Positions 1 through 8,056 of a DNA stretch of 64,000 nt are shown here, piece after piece; position 1 is the first letter of the stretch; every line of letters begins with the position of its first letter. This stretch comes from Gammaproteobacteria bacterium (GTDB lineage Bacteria; Pseudomonadota; Gammaproteobacteria; Burkholderiales; Rhodocyclaceae), in assembly GCA_018819515.1 (NCBI GenBank), contig JAHJPX010000007.1, positions 434,001 through 498,000 on the forward strand, in the 5' to 3' direction. The notes beneath the pieces are model-generated. The model saw nothing but the letters and a program-made list of their open reading frames with translations. It searched no databases and was not told where the DNA came from. The translations under genes and the position numbers were made by a program.

Positions 1-294
1 CCCACGGCGACCAACATCAGCGTCGTCAACAATCTGCTTTCAGTACCGGCGGCGCTGAATCCGGTGATGATCTCCGGCACCGGAGCTTCCGGGCTGGTCC
101 AGTCGAACAACCTCCTGAGCAATTCGCCGGCATCCTTGTTCATCAGCGCTAGCCCCGTCAATCCTGCCGATTTCGGACTCAACGCCACCAGTCCGGCCCG
201 CGAAGCCGGCTCATCGGCAGTCCCCGTCCGCTCGGACTTCTTCCTCACGGGCCGCCCGCTAGGCATCACCGACATCGGCGCTTACGAATACTGA
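1..294 (+). CDS. C-terminal end of a beta-helix-type surface protein (partial)
   Basis: The gene enters from the left edge in frame 1 and ends with TGA at 292-294; about 97 residues are visible. The visible part is rich in N, S, A and P and closes with D-I-G-A-Y-E-Y. That ending is characteristic of secreted right-handed parallel beta-helix proteins of the choice-of-anchor Q group, in which the last residues follow the beta-helix. Residues such as NNLLS and NPADFGLNATSPARE fit the terminal rungs of such helices. Family assignment rests on the terminal motif only. The N-terminus, signal peptide and full length lie outside the window. Confidence 0.7.
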   Translation, partial: PTATNISVVNNLLSVPAALNPVMISGTGASGLVQSNNLLSNSPASLFISASPVNPADFGLNATSPAREAGSSAVPVRSDFFLTGRPLGITDIGAYEY

Positions 295-313
295 TGTGTT
301 GTAGAGTCCTCCC

Positions 314-1948
314 ATGAAACCGGTCTCCCAATTTCGCATTGCCCTGCTGTTTTCGCTGCTCGCGGCGGGATCGGCGCTGGCGACGTATGGCTGCGGCGGT
401 GGCGGCGGTGGCGGCGACGGTGATGGAATCAGCAGCAGCGGAAGTAGTAGCAGCGGAATCAGCAGCGGTGGCACGAGCAGCACCAGTAGCGGCACCAGTA
501 GCAGCGGAAGCAGCAGCGGCACGGTCACCCCCACAGGCGCGCTGGAACTGCCGGTCGCCGGTCAATCGGTCGAACTGGTGCGCTACCCCTTCCTTCAGGT
601 GGCCGACTCGCCCGACAGCATCCGCATCGTCTGGGCTACCGCCTCGTCCGGTACCAGTCAAGCCGTGGTTCGCCCGGCCGGCAGCAGCAGCGCGACCACA
701 GTGACCGCGAGCCAGGCGCAATATGCCAGCGGCGTCACCGGCATCACGACGTTCTACCAGCAGGAAGCGCTGCTCACGGGCCTGCAACCGGGGGGCGAAT
801 ACGTGTACGACATCGTCCACAAGGGCGCCACGCTCGCGCGCAACGTGCCCTTCGTTGCGCTCAAGGCTGCCACCGCAACGTCGCTGAACTTCATCGCCTT
901 TGGCGATTCCGGCACGCAATACAGCGAGCCGCGCAATGTGCGCAACGCGATCTCGTCCAGGGACGCTATCGGCGACTATGTCTATCCGCACGACTTCGTC
1001 GTCGGTCTCGGCGACATCGCCTACAACACCGGCAGCCATGCCGAATACGACGCCAACTTCTTCGACCAGATGAGCGCGCGCGGCGACGACGGCGATGGCG
1101 CGCGCGGCATCCTCGCCGACCGGCCGTTCGTGCCCGCGCTGGCCAACCACGACTACGACCAGTCGTACGCGAACACGCCGGACGGTTTTCTCGACTCGTT
1201 CGTTCTGCCCACGGACGGGGTGCCGGCGGCCGATGCGGAACGCTATTTCAGCTTCGATGCCGGCGATGCCCATTTCGTGGTGCTCGACAGCATGAAGTTC
1301 GATACCACCGACTCGAGCGAAACCGCCAATCGCCTGCAGGCCATGCTCGACTGGCTTGCGGCCGACCTCGCCGCCACCACCAGGACCTGGCGCATTGCCT
1401 TCTTTCATCACACCATCTTTTCCGCCGGCACCCACGGCACCTACGGCGACATCGGCATCAACCGGCTCATGCGCCAGAAGCTGGCGCCGATCCTGCAGGC
1501 CCACGGCGTCCAACTCGCCATGTTCGGGCACGATCACCTGTACGAACGCAGCAAGCGTCTGAGTGTCGACGCCAGTGGCAAGATCGTTCGCAGCGCCACC
1601 TGCAACGGCATCACATCGAATGTCGTCGAGTCGACCGCGGGCATCGTGTACGTCGTCGCCGGCAACGGCGGTGGCGACCTCTACCGCCGCCAGACCGACC
1701 CGACCAAGGTCTGCGGCACGGCGACCTACGCCAGCGATGTCGCCAATTACGGCGATGGTTACGACTTCGTTGCCATGAACGGCAGCGCGCCGGCCTTGTA
1801 CGACGATTACGTTTCCGGCGAAGTCCCGGCGACACCGACCATTCGCCACGGCTTCACGCATGTCGCCATCGCCGGCACGCAACTGACGATCACCTCCTAT
1901 AACTACGAGGGCGTCGTCATGGACCGCTACACCATGTCCGCGCACTGA
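314..1948 (+). CDS. secreted metallophosphoesterase, purple acid phosphatase-like
   Basis: 544 residues. A hydrophobic N-terminus is followed by a Cys and a long Gly run, then a Ser/Gly linker to about residue 72; the Cys context (A-T-Y-G-C) is a poor lipobox, so lipoprotein anchoring is possible but not certain. An Ig/Fn3-like domain (about 85-185) precedes the calcineurin-type catalytic domain. Metal-binding motifs are FGDSG near 196, GDIAYN near 233, NHDY near 277, FFHH near 362 and GHDHLYER near 405, the set expected for a binuclear metal centre acting on phosphomonoesters or related esters. The start at 314 lies 19 bp after the preceding stop. The physiological substrate cannot be told from the sequence. 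Confidence 0.88.
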   Translation: MKPVSQFRIALLFSLLAAGSALATYGCGGGGGGGDGDGISSSGSSSSGISSGGTSSTSSGTSSSGSSSGTVTPTGALELPVAGQSVELVRYPFLQVADSPDSIRIVWATASSGTSQAVVRPAGSSSATTVTASQAQYASGVTGITTFYQQEALLTGLQPGGEYVYDIVHKGATLARNVPFVALKAATATSLNFIAFGDSGTQYSEPRNVRNAISSRDAIGDYVYPHDFVVGLGDIAYNTGSHAEYDANFFDQMSARGDDGDGARGILADRPFVPALANHDYDQSYANTPDGFLDSFVLPTDGVPAADAERYFSFDAGDAHFVVLDSMKFDTTDSSETANRLQAMLDWLAADLAATTRTWRIAFFHHTIFSAGTHGTYGDIGINRLMRQKLAPILQAHGVQLAMFGHDHLYERSKRLSVDASGKIVRSATCNGITSNVVESTAGIVYVVAGNGGGDLYRRQTDPTKVCGTATYASDVANYGDGYDFVAMNGSAPALYDDYVSGEVPATPTIRHGFTHVAIAGTQLTITSYNYEGVVMDRYTMSAH

Positions 1949-1959
1949 GCGGGCCGCAT

Positions 1960-2019
1960 GGCGTCCCGCCACGGCTGACCAGCCCGAAGGGCGCAGGACG
2001 CCGCGAAGCACCACACTTT
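1960..2019 (+). repeat. family A repeat, long form with internal deletion
   Basis: GGCGTCCCGCCACGGCTGAC at 1960-1979 matches the family A core. It is followed by a stretch with GGGCGCAGGACGC and CCACACTTT that matches the long-form copies at 50929-51024 and 36170-36265, but about 37 bp of the middle are missing. It sits in the spacer after the phosphatase gene. Confidence 0.75.
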
Positions 2020-2083
2020 GTTGCCTTCCTGTACGCGATCGGGTGGAATACCGCAAGTGTCCAAATGAACGCCTGGGGGTGCC

Positions 2084-2764
2084 ATGCTGCTCTACATCGC
2101 CAACAAGAACTACTCCTCGTGGTCGCTTCGTCCCTGGGTGCTGCTCCGGCAACTGGACATTCCCTTCGAGGAACGTCTGATGCCTTTCGGCGGCGAGTCC
2201 TATACGTCCTTCTCGCCCAGCGGCCGGGTGCCGTGCCTCGTCGACGGCGATACGACGGTCTGGGATTCCCTCGCCATCGCCGAGTACCTGGCCGAAAACC
2301 ACGCCGGCATCTGGCCGGCGGACAAGGCGGCACGCGCCTGGGCGCGCTGCGCCAGCGCCGAGATGCATTCGGGCTTTCAGGAAGTGAGGAACATCTGCAC
2401 CATGAACTGCGGCCTGCACATCAAGCTGCGCGACTTCCCGGAGGCGCTTCGTTCCGAGTGGGAACGGATCGATTCGCTGTGGCGCGAAGGACTCGACCGC
2501 TACGGCGGGCCATTCCTGGCCGGTCCAACGTTCTCGGCCGTCGATGCGTTCTTCGCGCCGGTCGCATTCCGCGTCCAGACCTATTCGCCACCGCTTTCGG
2601 CGGCCGCCGCGCGGTACGCCGAACGCCTGCTGCAACTGTCGCCGATGCGCGAGTGGTACGCCGCGGCGCTCGCCGAAACGTGGCGGGACGCGGGACACGA
2701 AGCCGATGCGCGCGCGGCCGGCGAAACGATCGCCGACCTGCGAGGCACATCGCGGACCGGCTAA
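2084..2764 (+). CDS. glutathione S-transferase family protein
   Basis: 226 residues. The N-terminal thioredoxin-fold half starts LLYIANKNYSSWSLRPWVLL, where the S-S-W-S segment is the usual position of the catalytic Ser that activates glutathione. The GRVPCLVDG segment supplies the cis-Pro loop, and V-W-D-S-L-A-I is the gamma-glutamyl binding motif. The C-terminal half is helical, as in cytosolic GSTs. ATG at 2084 is the start that gives a complete N-terminal beta strand. It stands alone between the phosphatase and a toxin-antitoxin pair, and its stop overlaps the left flank of the latter's control region. Substrate unknown. Confidence 0.9.
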   Translation: MLLYIANKNYSSWSLRPWVLLRQLDIPFEERLMPFGGESYTSFSPSGRVPCLVDGDTTVWDSLAIAEYLAENHAGIWPADKAARAWARCASAEMHSGFQEVRNICTMNCGLHIKLRDFPEALRSEWERIDSLWREGLDRYGGPFLAGPTFSAVDAFFAPVAFRVQTYSPPLSAAAARYAERLLQLSPMREWYAAALAETWRDAGHEADARAAGETIADLRGTSRTG

Positions 2765-2768
2765 TACC

Positions 2769-2807
2769 ATATTAACGCTAGACGTTATGTCTGTGATGCG
2801 TTAATAT
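2769..2807. promoter_or_regulatory. palindromic operator of the higBA module
   Basis: ATATTAACGC (2769-2778) and GCGTTAATAT (2798-2807) form a perfect 10-bp inverted repeat with a 19-bp spacer. It lies directly upstream of the toxin start codon at 2815 and is AT-rich in a GC-rich surrounding. Antitoxins of the HigA/XRE type repress their own operon by binding such sites, so this is very likely the autoregulatory operator; binding itself is inferred. Confidence 0.75.
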
Positions 2808-2814
2808 TGCTGCC

Positions 2815-3096
2815 ATGGCGATCAAGAGCTTCAAGTGCAAGGACACGCAGGCGCTCTTTCTCGGAAAACGCATCCGTCGCTGGGTGAATGTCGAGCGGCC
2901 TGCACTCCGCAAACTTGAACAACTCGATTGGTCCGCCGTACTGGAAGACCTGCGCGTGCCTCCCGGCAATCGCCTGGAGACCTTGAAAGGCAGCCGCAAG
3001 GGCCAGCACAGCATTCGCATCAATGATCAGTGGCGCGTGTGCTTTGTCTGGACGGCAGAGGGTCCGAAGGATGTGGAGATCGTGGACTACCACTGA
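2815..3096 (+). CDS. higB: HigB-type toxin (RelE/ParE superfamily)
   Basis: 93 residues, the usual size for HigB. It shows the RelE/ParE pattern: an N-terminal strand, a helical hairpin (KRIRRWVNVERPALRKLEQL), then the strands ending in SIRINDQWRVCFVW and VEIVDYH. This family contains ribosome-dependent mRNA endonucleases that cut mRNA during translation when free of antitoxin. The toxin gene precedes the antitoxin gene, which is typical for higBA and unlike most other type II pairs. The spacing to higA is 12 bp, and the palindrome at 2769-2807 overlaps the promoter region. Confidence 0.9.
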   Translation: MAIKSFKCKDTQALFLGKRIRRWVNVERPALRKLEQLDWSAVLEDLRVPPGNRLETLKGSRKGQHSIRINDQWRVCFVWTAEGPKDVEIVDYH

Positions 3097-3108
3097 AAGG
3101 ATTCGACC

Positions 3109-3408
3109 ATGCGTACCGTTGCCCCTGTTTCCCCCGGCGAAATGTTGGAAGAGGAGTTTCTGAAGCCGCTCGGTTTGACGAAGTACCGTCTGGCCAAGGA
3201 CATCGGTGTGCCGCCGCAGCGGATCGGCGACATCGTGGCAGGCAAGCGGGCCATCACGGCTGATACGGACCTGCGGCTGTGCCGCTACTTCGGGCTGAGC
3301 GATGGATGGTGGCTGCGCGGGCAGGCCAACTACGACATGGCGATCGCCCGCGAAGCGATGGGCGAAACGCTTTCGCGCATTCCGCGCTGCCGCTTGCTGG
3401 CGGCTTGA
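3109..3408 (+). CDS. higA: HigA-type antitoxin, XRE family DNA-binding protein
   Basis: 99 residues. The P-G-E-M-L-E-E-E-F-L-K-P-L-G-L opening and the following helix-turn-helix (YRLAKDIGVPPQRIGDIVAGKRAI) are the hallmarks of the HigA/VapI group. The protein is expected to neutralise the toxin encoded just upstream and to bind the palindrome in front of higB. The C-terminus (TLSRIPRCRLLAA) looks slightly divergent from the usual charged tail. It is co-transcribed with higB. Confidence 0.9.
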   Translation: MRTVAPVSPGEMLEEEFLKPLGLTKYRLAKDIGVPPQRIGDIVAGKRAITADTDLRLCRYFGLSDGWWLRGQANYDMAIAREAMGETLSRIPRCRLLAA

Positions 3409-3438
3409 AAAATGCAGGTCGCGCGGGAGTTCGCATTC

Positions 3439-3462
3439 GGCGTGCCGCCACGGCTGACTTTT
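3439..3462 (+). repeat. family A repeat
   Basis: Close match to the core (GGCGTGCCGCC then ACGGCTGACTTTT). It lies between higA and the lipoprotein gene, 13 bp upstream of the lipoprotein ATG at 3475. It could also be read in frame with that gene as G-V-P-P-R-L-T-F, but upstream of the plausible start. Confidence 0.9.
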
Positions 3463-3474
3463 CGGACGACTTCG

Positions 3475-3684
3475 ATGCACGGACTCGCCATCGTTTGTAT
3501 CGCGGTTTTGCTCCTCGGCAACCTGGCCGGTTGTTCGAGCCGGCAGTGGTACGCCGCCGGCCAGAACTACCAGCGCAACCAGTGCGAGCGGCTGCCGGAC
3601 ATGGGCGAGCGGCAGCGCTGCCTGGAAAAGGCGAACATGAGCTACGAGGAGTACGAGAAGGAAAGGCAGTCGGGAAGCCGCTGA
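3475..3684 (+). CDS. small lipoprotein of unknown function
   Basis: 69 residues from ATG 3475. The sequence runs MHGLAIVCIAVLLLGNLAGC, a short signal peptide with a good lipobox (L-A-G-C), so the mature lipoprotein starts at the Cys near residue 20. The mature part is only about 50 residues, charged and probably helical (RCLEKANMSYEEYEKERQSG). The frame stays open upstream to 3412, but that part is family A repeat and would spoil the signal peptide, so the later start is preferred. Many Gram-negative genomes carry such short lipoproteins; no specific function is recognised. Confidence 0.7.
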   Translation: MHGLAIVCIAVLLLGNLAGCSSRQWYAAGQNYQRNQCERLPDMGERQRCLEKANMSYEEYEKERQSGSR

Positions 3685-3747
3685 TCGCCTGCCGGAATCA
3701 GCTCCGGCGCTGGTAAACTACGCCATCTTGAAGTCGGCGCCCGCTCT

Positions 3748-4941
3748 GTGACTCCCCTGCTGCTTTCCCATCTGACTGCCACCACCTGCCTCGGCCGCGG
3801 CCTGGCGCCGACGCGCGCGGCGCTGGAGAACGTCGATAGCGGACTGAGGCACTGCGATTTCGAAACGGTGCGCCTCGACGTCTGGATCGGCGAAGTTCCC
3901 GGTGTCGACGAGGTGAAACTGCCGGCGGCGCTGGCGCGCCACGACTGCCGCAACAACCGGCTGGCGCTGCTGGGTCTGGAAGCGGACGGCTTCGCCGACG
4001 CGGTGCGCGCTGCGGTCGGCCGTTATGGCAAACGCCGCATCGGCGTCATCCTCGGCACCAGCACCTCGGGCATCCTGCAAATGGAACTGGCCTACCGCCG
4101 CCGCGATGCCACGACCGGCGCGCTGCCCGACGACTTCATCTACGAGACCACGCACAACGCCTACTCGGTCGCCGGTTTCACGCGCGAGCTGTTCGGCATC
4201 GAAGGGCCGGCCGTGGTCGTCTCCACCGCCTGCTCGTCCTCGGCCAAGGTGTTCGCCGCCGCCTCGCGCATGATGGCCTGCGGCCTGATCGACGCGGCGC
4301 TGGTCGGCGGCGTGGACTCGCTGTGCCTGACCACGCTCTACGGCTTCAACTCGCTGGAACTCACCGCGCCCTCGCCCTGCCGCCCCTACGACGCCCACCG
4401 CCACGGCATCTCGATCGGCGAAGGCGCGGGCTTCGCGCTGCTCGAACGCGCAACGGCTTCGCTGGATGCCGATGCGGTGCTGCTGCTCGGCGCGGGTGAA
4501 TCGAGCGATGCCTTTCACATGTCGTCGCCGCACCCGGAAGGCCTCGGCGCGCGGCTGGCCATGGAACGCGCGTTGGCCGATGCCGATCTCACGCCCGCCG
4601 ACATCGACTACATCAACCTGCATGGCACCGCCACGCCGGCCAACGACGCCGCCGAGGGCAAGGCCGTCGCTGCATTGTTCGGCACATCCGTTCCGTGCAG
4701 CTCGACCAAGGGCGCCACCGGCCACACGCTGGGCGCAGCCGGCGCGGTTGAAGTCGCGGCCTGCGCGCTGGCGCTGCGCCACGGCTTCCTGCCCGGCAGC
4801 GCCAACACCGAAACGCTCGACCCGGCGATCCCGCTCGACTACCTGCTCGCCACGCGTCACGGCGAAGTGCGCCGCACGCTGACGAATTCGTTCGGCTTCG
4901 GCGGCAGCAATTGCAGCCTCGTGCTGGGGAGGGCGGAATGA
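3748..4941 (+). CDS. beta-ketoacyl-ACP synthase, aryl-polyene cassette type
   Basis: 397 residues from GTG 3748. Condensing enzyme of the FabF/KS type: nucleophilic Cys near 162 in STACSSSAK, catalytic His near 292 in LHGTATPAND and His near 327 in GATGHTLGAAG. It would elongate an ACP-bound acyl chain with malonyl-ACP. It is followed with 4-bp overlaps by a second ketosynthase-like protein, a hotdog dehydratase and a ketoreductase. That gene order is known from aryl-polyene/xanthomonadin-type pigment clusters rather than from housekeeping fab operons. No ACP, ligase, acyltransferase or exporter genes are beside it. Confidence 0.88.
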   Translation: MTPLLLSHLTATTCLGRGLAPTRAALENVDSGLRHCDFETVRLDVWIGEVPGVDEVKLPAALARHDCRNNRLALLGLEADGFADAVRAAVGRYGKRRIGVILGTSTSGILQMELAYRRRDATTGALPDDFIYETTHNAYSVAGFTRELFGIEGPAVVVSTACSSSAKVFAAASRMMACGLIDAALVGGVDSLCLTTLYGFNSLELTAPSPCRPYDAHRHGISIGEGAGFALLERATASLDADAVLLLGAGESSDAFHMSSPHPEGLGARLAMERALADADLTPADIDYINLHGTATPANDAAEGKAVAALFGTSVPCSSTKGATGHTLGAAGAVEVAACALALRHGFLPGSANTETLDPAIPLDYLLATRHGEVRRTLTNSFGFGGSNCSLVLGRAE

Positions 4942-5732
4942 ACCTCTCCGTATTCATCGACGGCATCGGCGTCCTCGCCCCCGGTCTGGAATCCTGGTCC
5001 GCCGCCGCCGAGGTGCTGGCCGGCCGCGCCGCTTACGCGCCCGCGCCGACCGTGCTTCCCGCGCCGGCCGTGCTGCCGCCCGCCGAGCGCCGCCGCGCCA
5101 GCCGGCTGGTCAAGACCGCGCTCGGCGCCGGCCTCGAAGCCGTGAATCATGCCGGCGCCGACGCCTCGTCGCTGGCGACGGTCTTCGCTTCCTCTTCCGG
5201 CGACGGCCACAACTGCCACGCCATCTGCGAGACGCTGGCCTCCGATGACCGCAGCGTGTCGCCGACGCGCTTCCACAACTCCGTGCACAACGCCGCCGCC
5301 GGCTACTGGGGCATCGCCACCGGCGCCATGGCGCCGAGCCAGGTGCTATGCGCCTTCGACGCCGGCTTCGCCGCCGGCCTGCTCGAAGCGGCCGTGCAGG
5401 TCGCGAGCGCGCAGACGCCGGTGCTGCTGGTCGTGTACGACGCCGAATATCCCGAGCCGATCTTCTCCAAGCGGCCGGTGCCCGACGCCGGCGCCATCGC
5501 GCTGCTGCTCTCGCCGGCGCGCGGCCCGCGGTCGCTGGCCGCCGCAAAAGTCAGCCTTGGCGACACGCCGATGGCGCGCATGGACGACGCGGCGCAAGAG
5601 AAGCTGCGTAGCGACATTCCCGCCATGCGCGGCCTGCCGCTGCTGCAACTGATCGCCCGCGGCCAGGCCGGCGGCGCCAGCCTCGAATACCTCGCGCCGC
5701 TGACGTTGCAAGTCGACGTGGCGCCATGCTAG
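4938..5732 (+). CDS. ketosynthase N-terminal-domain protein, chain-length-factor-like
   Basis: 264 residues from ATG 4938, which overlaps the stop of the upstream ketosynthase (ATGA). It is about two thirds of a ketosynthase, corresponding to the N-terminal thiolase-fold half, as in the chain-length-factor partner of aryl-polyene ketosynthases. The region that would hold the nucleophilic Cys reads VLCAFDAGFAAGLLE, and the C-terminal His motifs are absent, so it is probably a non-catalytic or accessory partner. A family A copy (5546-5569) is read in frame as K-V-S-L-G-D-T-P near residues 203-211. Confidence 0.8.
   Translation: MNLSVFIDGIGVLAPGLESWSAAAEVLAGRAAYAPAPTVLPAPAVLPPAERRRASRLVKTALGAGLEAVNHAGADASSLATVFASSSGDGHNCHAICETLASDDRSVSPTRFHNSVHNAAAGYWGIATGAMAPSQVLCAFDAGFAAGLLEAAVQVASAQTPVLLVVYDAEYPEPIFSKRPVPDAGAIALLLSPARGPRSLAAAKVSLGDTPMARMDDAAQEKLRSDIPAMRGLPLLQLIARGQAGGASLEYLAPLTLQVDVAPC
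5546..5569 (-). repeat. family A repeat inside a gene
   Basis: AAAAGTCAGCC then TTGGCGACACGCC, reverse orientation. It lies in frame within the chain-length-factor-like gene, where the gene strand reads K-V-S-L-G-D-T-P. Confidence 0.8.
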
Positions 5733-6163
5733 ACCGCGCCTGGATCGCGGCGCGCATTCCGCATCAGGGCAGCATGTGCCTCCTCGACCGCGTGGTCGAG
5801 TGGTCGCCCGAACGCATCCGCTGCGCCTCCTCGACGCACCGCTCGCCCGACAATCCGCTGCGCGACGCCGACCGTCTCGGCGTCGCCTGCGGCATCGAAT
5901 ACGCGGCGCAGGCGATGGCCGTGCATGGCGCGCTCGTCGCCGGCTCTGATGCCGCGCCGCGCCAGGGCTTTCTCGCCAGCGCCCGCAACCTCGAACTGAA
6001 AGTCGACCGGCTCGACGACATCGCCGGCGATCTCGACATCGTCGCCGAGCGCATCTCGGGCGACGGCAACAATGTGCTCTACGGTTTCGAAGTGCGCGGC
6101 GACGAAAGGCTGCTGCTGTCCGGCCGCGCCGCGGTCATCCTCGATGCGGAGATGTTGAAATGA
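5726..6163 (+). CDS. hotdog-fold 3-hydroxyacyl-ACP dehydratase, ApeP-like
   Basis: 145 residues; start ATG 5726 overlaps the upstream gene by 7 bp. The opening I-P-H-Q-G-S-M-C-L-L-D-R-V matches FabZ/ApeP-type dehydratases, where the His of P-H-x-G-x-M is catalytic, and G-I-E-Y-A-A-Q-A-M holds the acidic residue of the central hotdog helix. It would remove water from 3-hydroxyacyl-ACP during polyene chain building. The stop overlaps the ATG of the ketoreductase gene (ATGA), so the four genes are clearly one transcription and translation unit. Confidence 0.85.
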   Translation: MLDRAWIAARIPHQGSMCLLDRVVEWSPERIRCASSTHRSPDNPLRDADRLGVACGIEYAAQAMAVHGALVAGSDAAPRQGFLASARNLELKVDRLDDIAGDLDIVAERISGDGNNVLYGFEVRGDERLLLSGRAAVILDAEMLK

Positions 6164-6879
6164 AACGTGCTCTCGTTACCGGCGGCAGCGGCGGCATCGG
6201 CGCCGCCATCTGCCGCAAGCTCGCCGCCGACGGTTTCGACGTGGCGGTGCACGCCAACAGCAACCTCGACAAGGCCGAAGCGGTGGCCGCCGAGATCCGC
6301 GCCACCGGCGGTTCGGCGCACGCCATCGCCTTCGACGTCACCGATGCCGCCGCCTCGAAAGCCGCGCTGGAAAAGGAACTCGAAGCCGGTCCGATCCAGG
6401 TGCTGGTGAACAACGCCGGCATCCATGCCGACGCGCCCTTCGCCGGCATGTCGGCGGAGAAGTGGGCCAGCGTCATCGACGTCTCGCTGAACGGTTTCTA
6501 CAACGTCACCCAGCCGCTGACGCTGCCGATGATCCGCACCCGCTGGGGGCGCATCATCAACATCAGCTCCGTGGCCGGCGTCATCGGCAACCGCGGCCAG
6601 GTGAACTACTCGGCGGCGAAAGGCGCGATCAACTCCGCGACCAAATCGCTGGCGCTGGAGATCGCCAGCCGCGGCGTCACCGTCAATGCCGTCGCGCCGG
6701 GCTTCATCGACACCGGCATGATCGAGGGCGTGCTCGATGCCGAGACAATCAAGAAGCTGATCCCCATGCAGCGCGTCGGCAAACCCGAGGAAGTCGCCGA
6801 CCTCGTCGCCTTCCTCGCGTCGGATTCAGCCGGCTACATCTCCGGGCAGATCATTTCCATCAACGGCGCGCTGGCCTGA
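6160..6879 (+). CDS. 3-oxoacyl-ACP reductase, FabG-like SDR
   Basis: 239 residues. Short-chain dehydrogenase with the NADP(H) motif VTGGSGGIG (residues about 6-14), NNAG near 85, the catalytic Ser in NISSVAG and Tyr/Lys in NYSAAKG (about Y150/K154), and the typical FabG ending YISGQIISINGALA. It would reduce the keto group made by the ketosynthase pair. As the last gene of the four-gene cassette it is followed by a family A repeat and then an AT-richer islet, so the cassette ends here. Confidence 0.9.
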   Translation: MKRALVTGGSGGIGAAICRKLAADGFDVAVHANSNLDKAEAVAAEIRATGGSAHAIAFDVTDAAASKAALEKELEAGPIQVLVNNAGIHADAPFAGMSAEKWASVIDVSLNGFYNVTQPLTLPMIRTRWGRIINISSVAGVIGNRGQVNYSAAKGAINSATKSLALEIASRGVTVNAVAPGFIDTGMIEGVLDAETIKKLIPMQRVGKPEEVADLVAFLASDSAGYISGQIISINGALA

Positions 6880-6892
6880 GCGGGCTGCGCGG

Positions 6893-6916
6893 GAAAGTCA
6901 GCCATGGCGGGACGCC
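6893..6916 (-). repeat. family A repeat
   Basis: GAAAGTCAGCC then ATGGCGGGACGCC, reverse orientation, 13 bp after the ketoreductase stop. It marks the boundary between the GC-rich cassette and the AT-richer islet. Confidence 0.8.
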
Positions 6917-7029
6917 GAGACTCCAAAGAATCCGGGGCGTCTGTTTTCCTGAAAATGGAAAATGTCGCTGATCCCTTTGGCCTCCAATGACTCCGAATCC
7001 TTCTAATTTCTTTGGTTGCTTTGGGGTGC

Positions 7030-7058
7030 TTGACTCAAAATAACCCTCTGGTGATAAT
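7030..7058 (+). promoter_or_regulatory. sigma70-like promoter of the AT-rich islet
   Basis: TTGACT at 7030-7035, a 17-bp spacer and GATAAT at 7053-7058, each one base off the sigma70 consensus. It stands about 50 bp upstream of the GTG start at 7109. Such a good match is rare in the rest of this window. Confidence 0.6.
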
Positions 7059-7108
7059 CAAAAAATGGCATTGGAATTGCTGCCCTAGCAAATATATAGG
7101 TATCTACC

Positions 7109-8056
7109 GTGACTCACGCGTACCACGAAGGTGGCAAAGTCCAGATTTTCTCTGGAGTCATGTCTTTTTTTAGGCATTGGGCCGTCAGATACGGATTAGG
7201 CCCACTTGTCGTTTCGGTACCTGCAGGTCTAGTTGCTATGTATATGTCCGGTACCAGTGGTGGTGCGCATGATTTTGCTGTTGCGCTAATTCCATCTGGT
7301 GCTGTAAAGGCATTAGATTCTCATTCTATGTTTGCCCATGGTTTCGCACCGGCTTGGGCCTTTGTTTGTTCGCTTATTTATGGCTTCGTCGATTCGCAGG
7401 CAAAGAAGAAAAAAGTGGGAACAGACAACCTCTTATATCTTCACCGACTGTTGGAAACGATCGTCGAGGCAAAAGCTCATCGTCTTGGCGATTTTCTGAA
7501 AGGGCTTCGCAACGGAGGAGAGACCGTAAAGGCGTTGTATGACAAAGCGATGCAACCTGAGCAGCAAATCGTTTTGCACGCCAATGGTATCCATTCATTC
7601 TTTTCGCATTTGTTTCCAGACGTTGGTATACGAGTAGGGATCGCGATACTAGAGGACAATATTCCAAAGGAGTGGCTCTATTGGGTTCCGGAGAATAAAC
7701 CACCCCGTAGTCCGATCGCGAGCCTGCACAAGGAAAACTCCACCCTAATGACATGTGTAGCAAGAAGAACAATGATCGTCATCGAGAATACTCAGGCGGA
7801 GGTCATGAAAGGGGGAAGCGCAAATTTCGTGCATACCTCTGAAGGAGAGAAGAGTGCAGAGTGCTCGTTGATTTGCTATCCAGTGATAGACGGCTACACT
7901 CAGCAGATACCTTATGTTTTGAATATTGCCGCTGATAAAAAGGGTATATTTCTTGAGAAGAATCGTAGCCTATATGAATGGATGCTCGGACATTTCATGC
8001 TACGGATATGTCTTGAGCACAATCTGTCAGCTATTTACAAACATGCCGAAGGATGA
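7109..8056 (+). CDS. membrane-anchored protein with GAF-like domain, unknown function
   Basis: 315 residues from GTG 7109 (weak AGG nine bases upstream); ATG 7160 is an alternative. Two hydrophobic segments (about residues 30-47 and 76-92) are followed by K-K-K-K, which suggests a cytoplasmic C-terminal part of about 220 residues. Its last third, with SLICYPVIDGYTQQIPYVLNI and IFLEKNRSLYEWMLGHFMLR, resembles the strand-helix pattern of GAF sensor domains; this is fold-level resemblance only. Codon use is clearly AT-richer than the neighbours (one 60-base line counted 27 G/C), which suggests acquisition. The stop overlaps the ATG of the next small gene. Confidence 0.65.
   Translation: MTHAYHEGGKVQIFSGVMSFFRHWAVRYGLGPLVVSVPAGLVAMYMSGTSGGAHDFAVALIPSGAVKALDSHSMFAHGFAPAWAFVCSLIYGFVDSQAKKKKVGTDNLLYLHRLLETIVEAKAHRLGDFLKGLRNGGETVKALYDKAMQPEQQIVLHANGIHSFFSHLFPDVGIRVGIAILEDNIPKEWLYWVPENKPPRSPIASLHKENSTLMTCVARRTMIVIENTQAEVMKGGSANFVHTSEGEKSAECSLICYPVIDGYTQQIPYVLNIAADKKGIFLEKNRSLYEWMLGHFMLRICLEHNLSAIYKHAEG

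Noticed and set aside
421..525. Short repeated AGCAGCGGC-type units in the phosphatase gene
   Set aside because: A low-complexity Ser/Gly linker behind the signal peptide, common in exported proteins; not an array or mobile repeat.
266..2770. Very long open frame on the minus strand across the phosphatase and GST genes
   Set aside because: It is antisense to two well-supported genes, Arg/Gly/Ala-rich, lacks any motif, and is explained by the high GC at third codon positions of the real genes.
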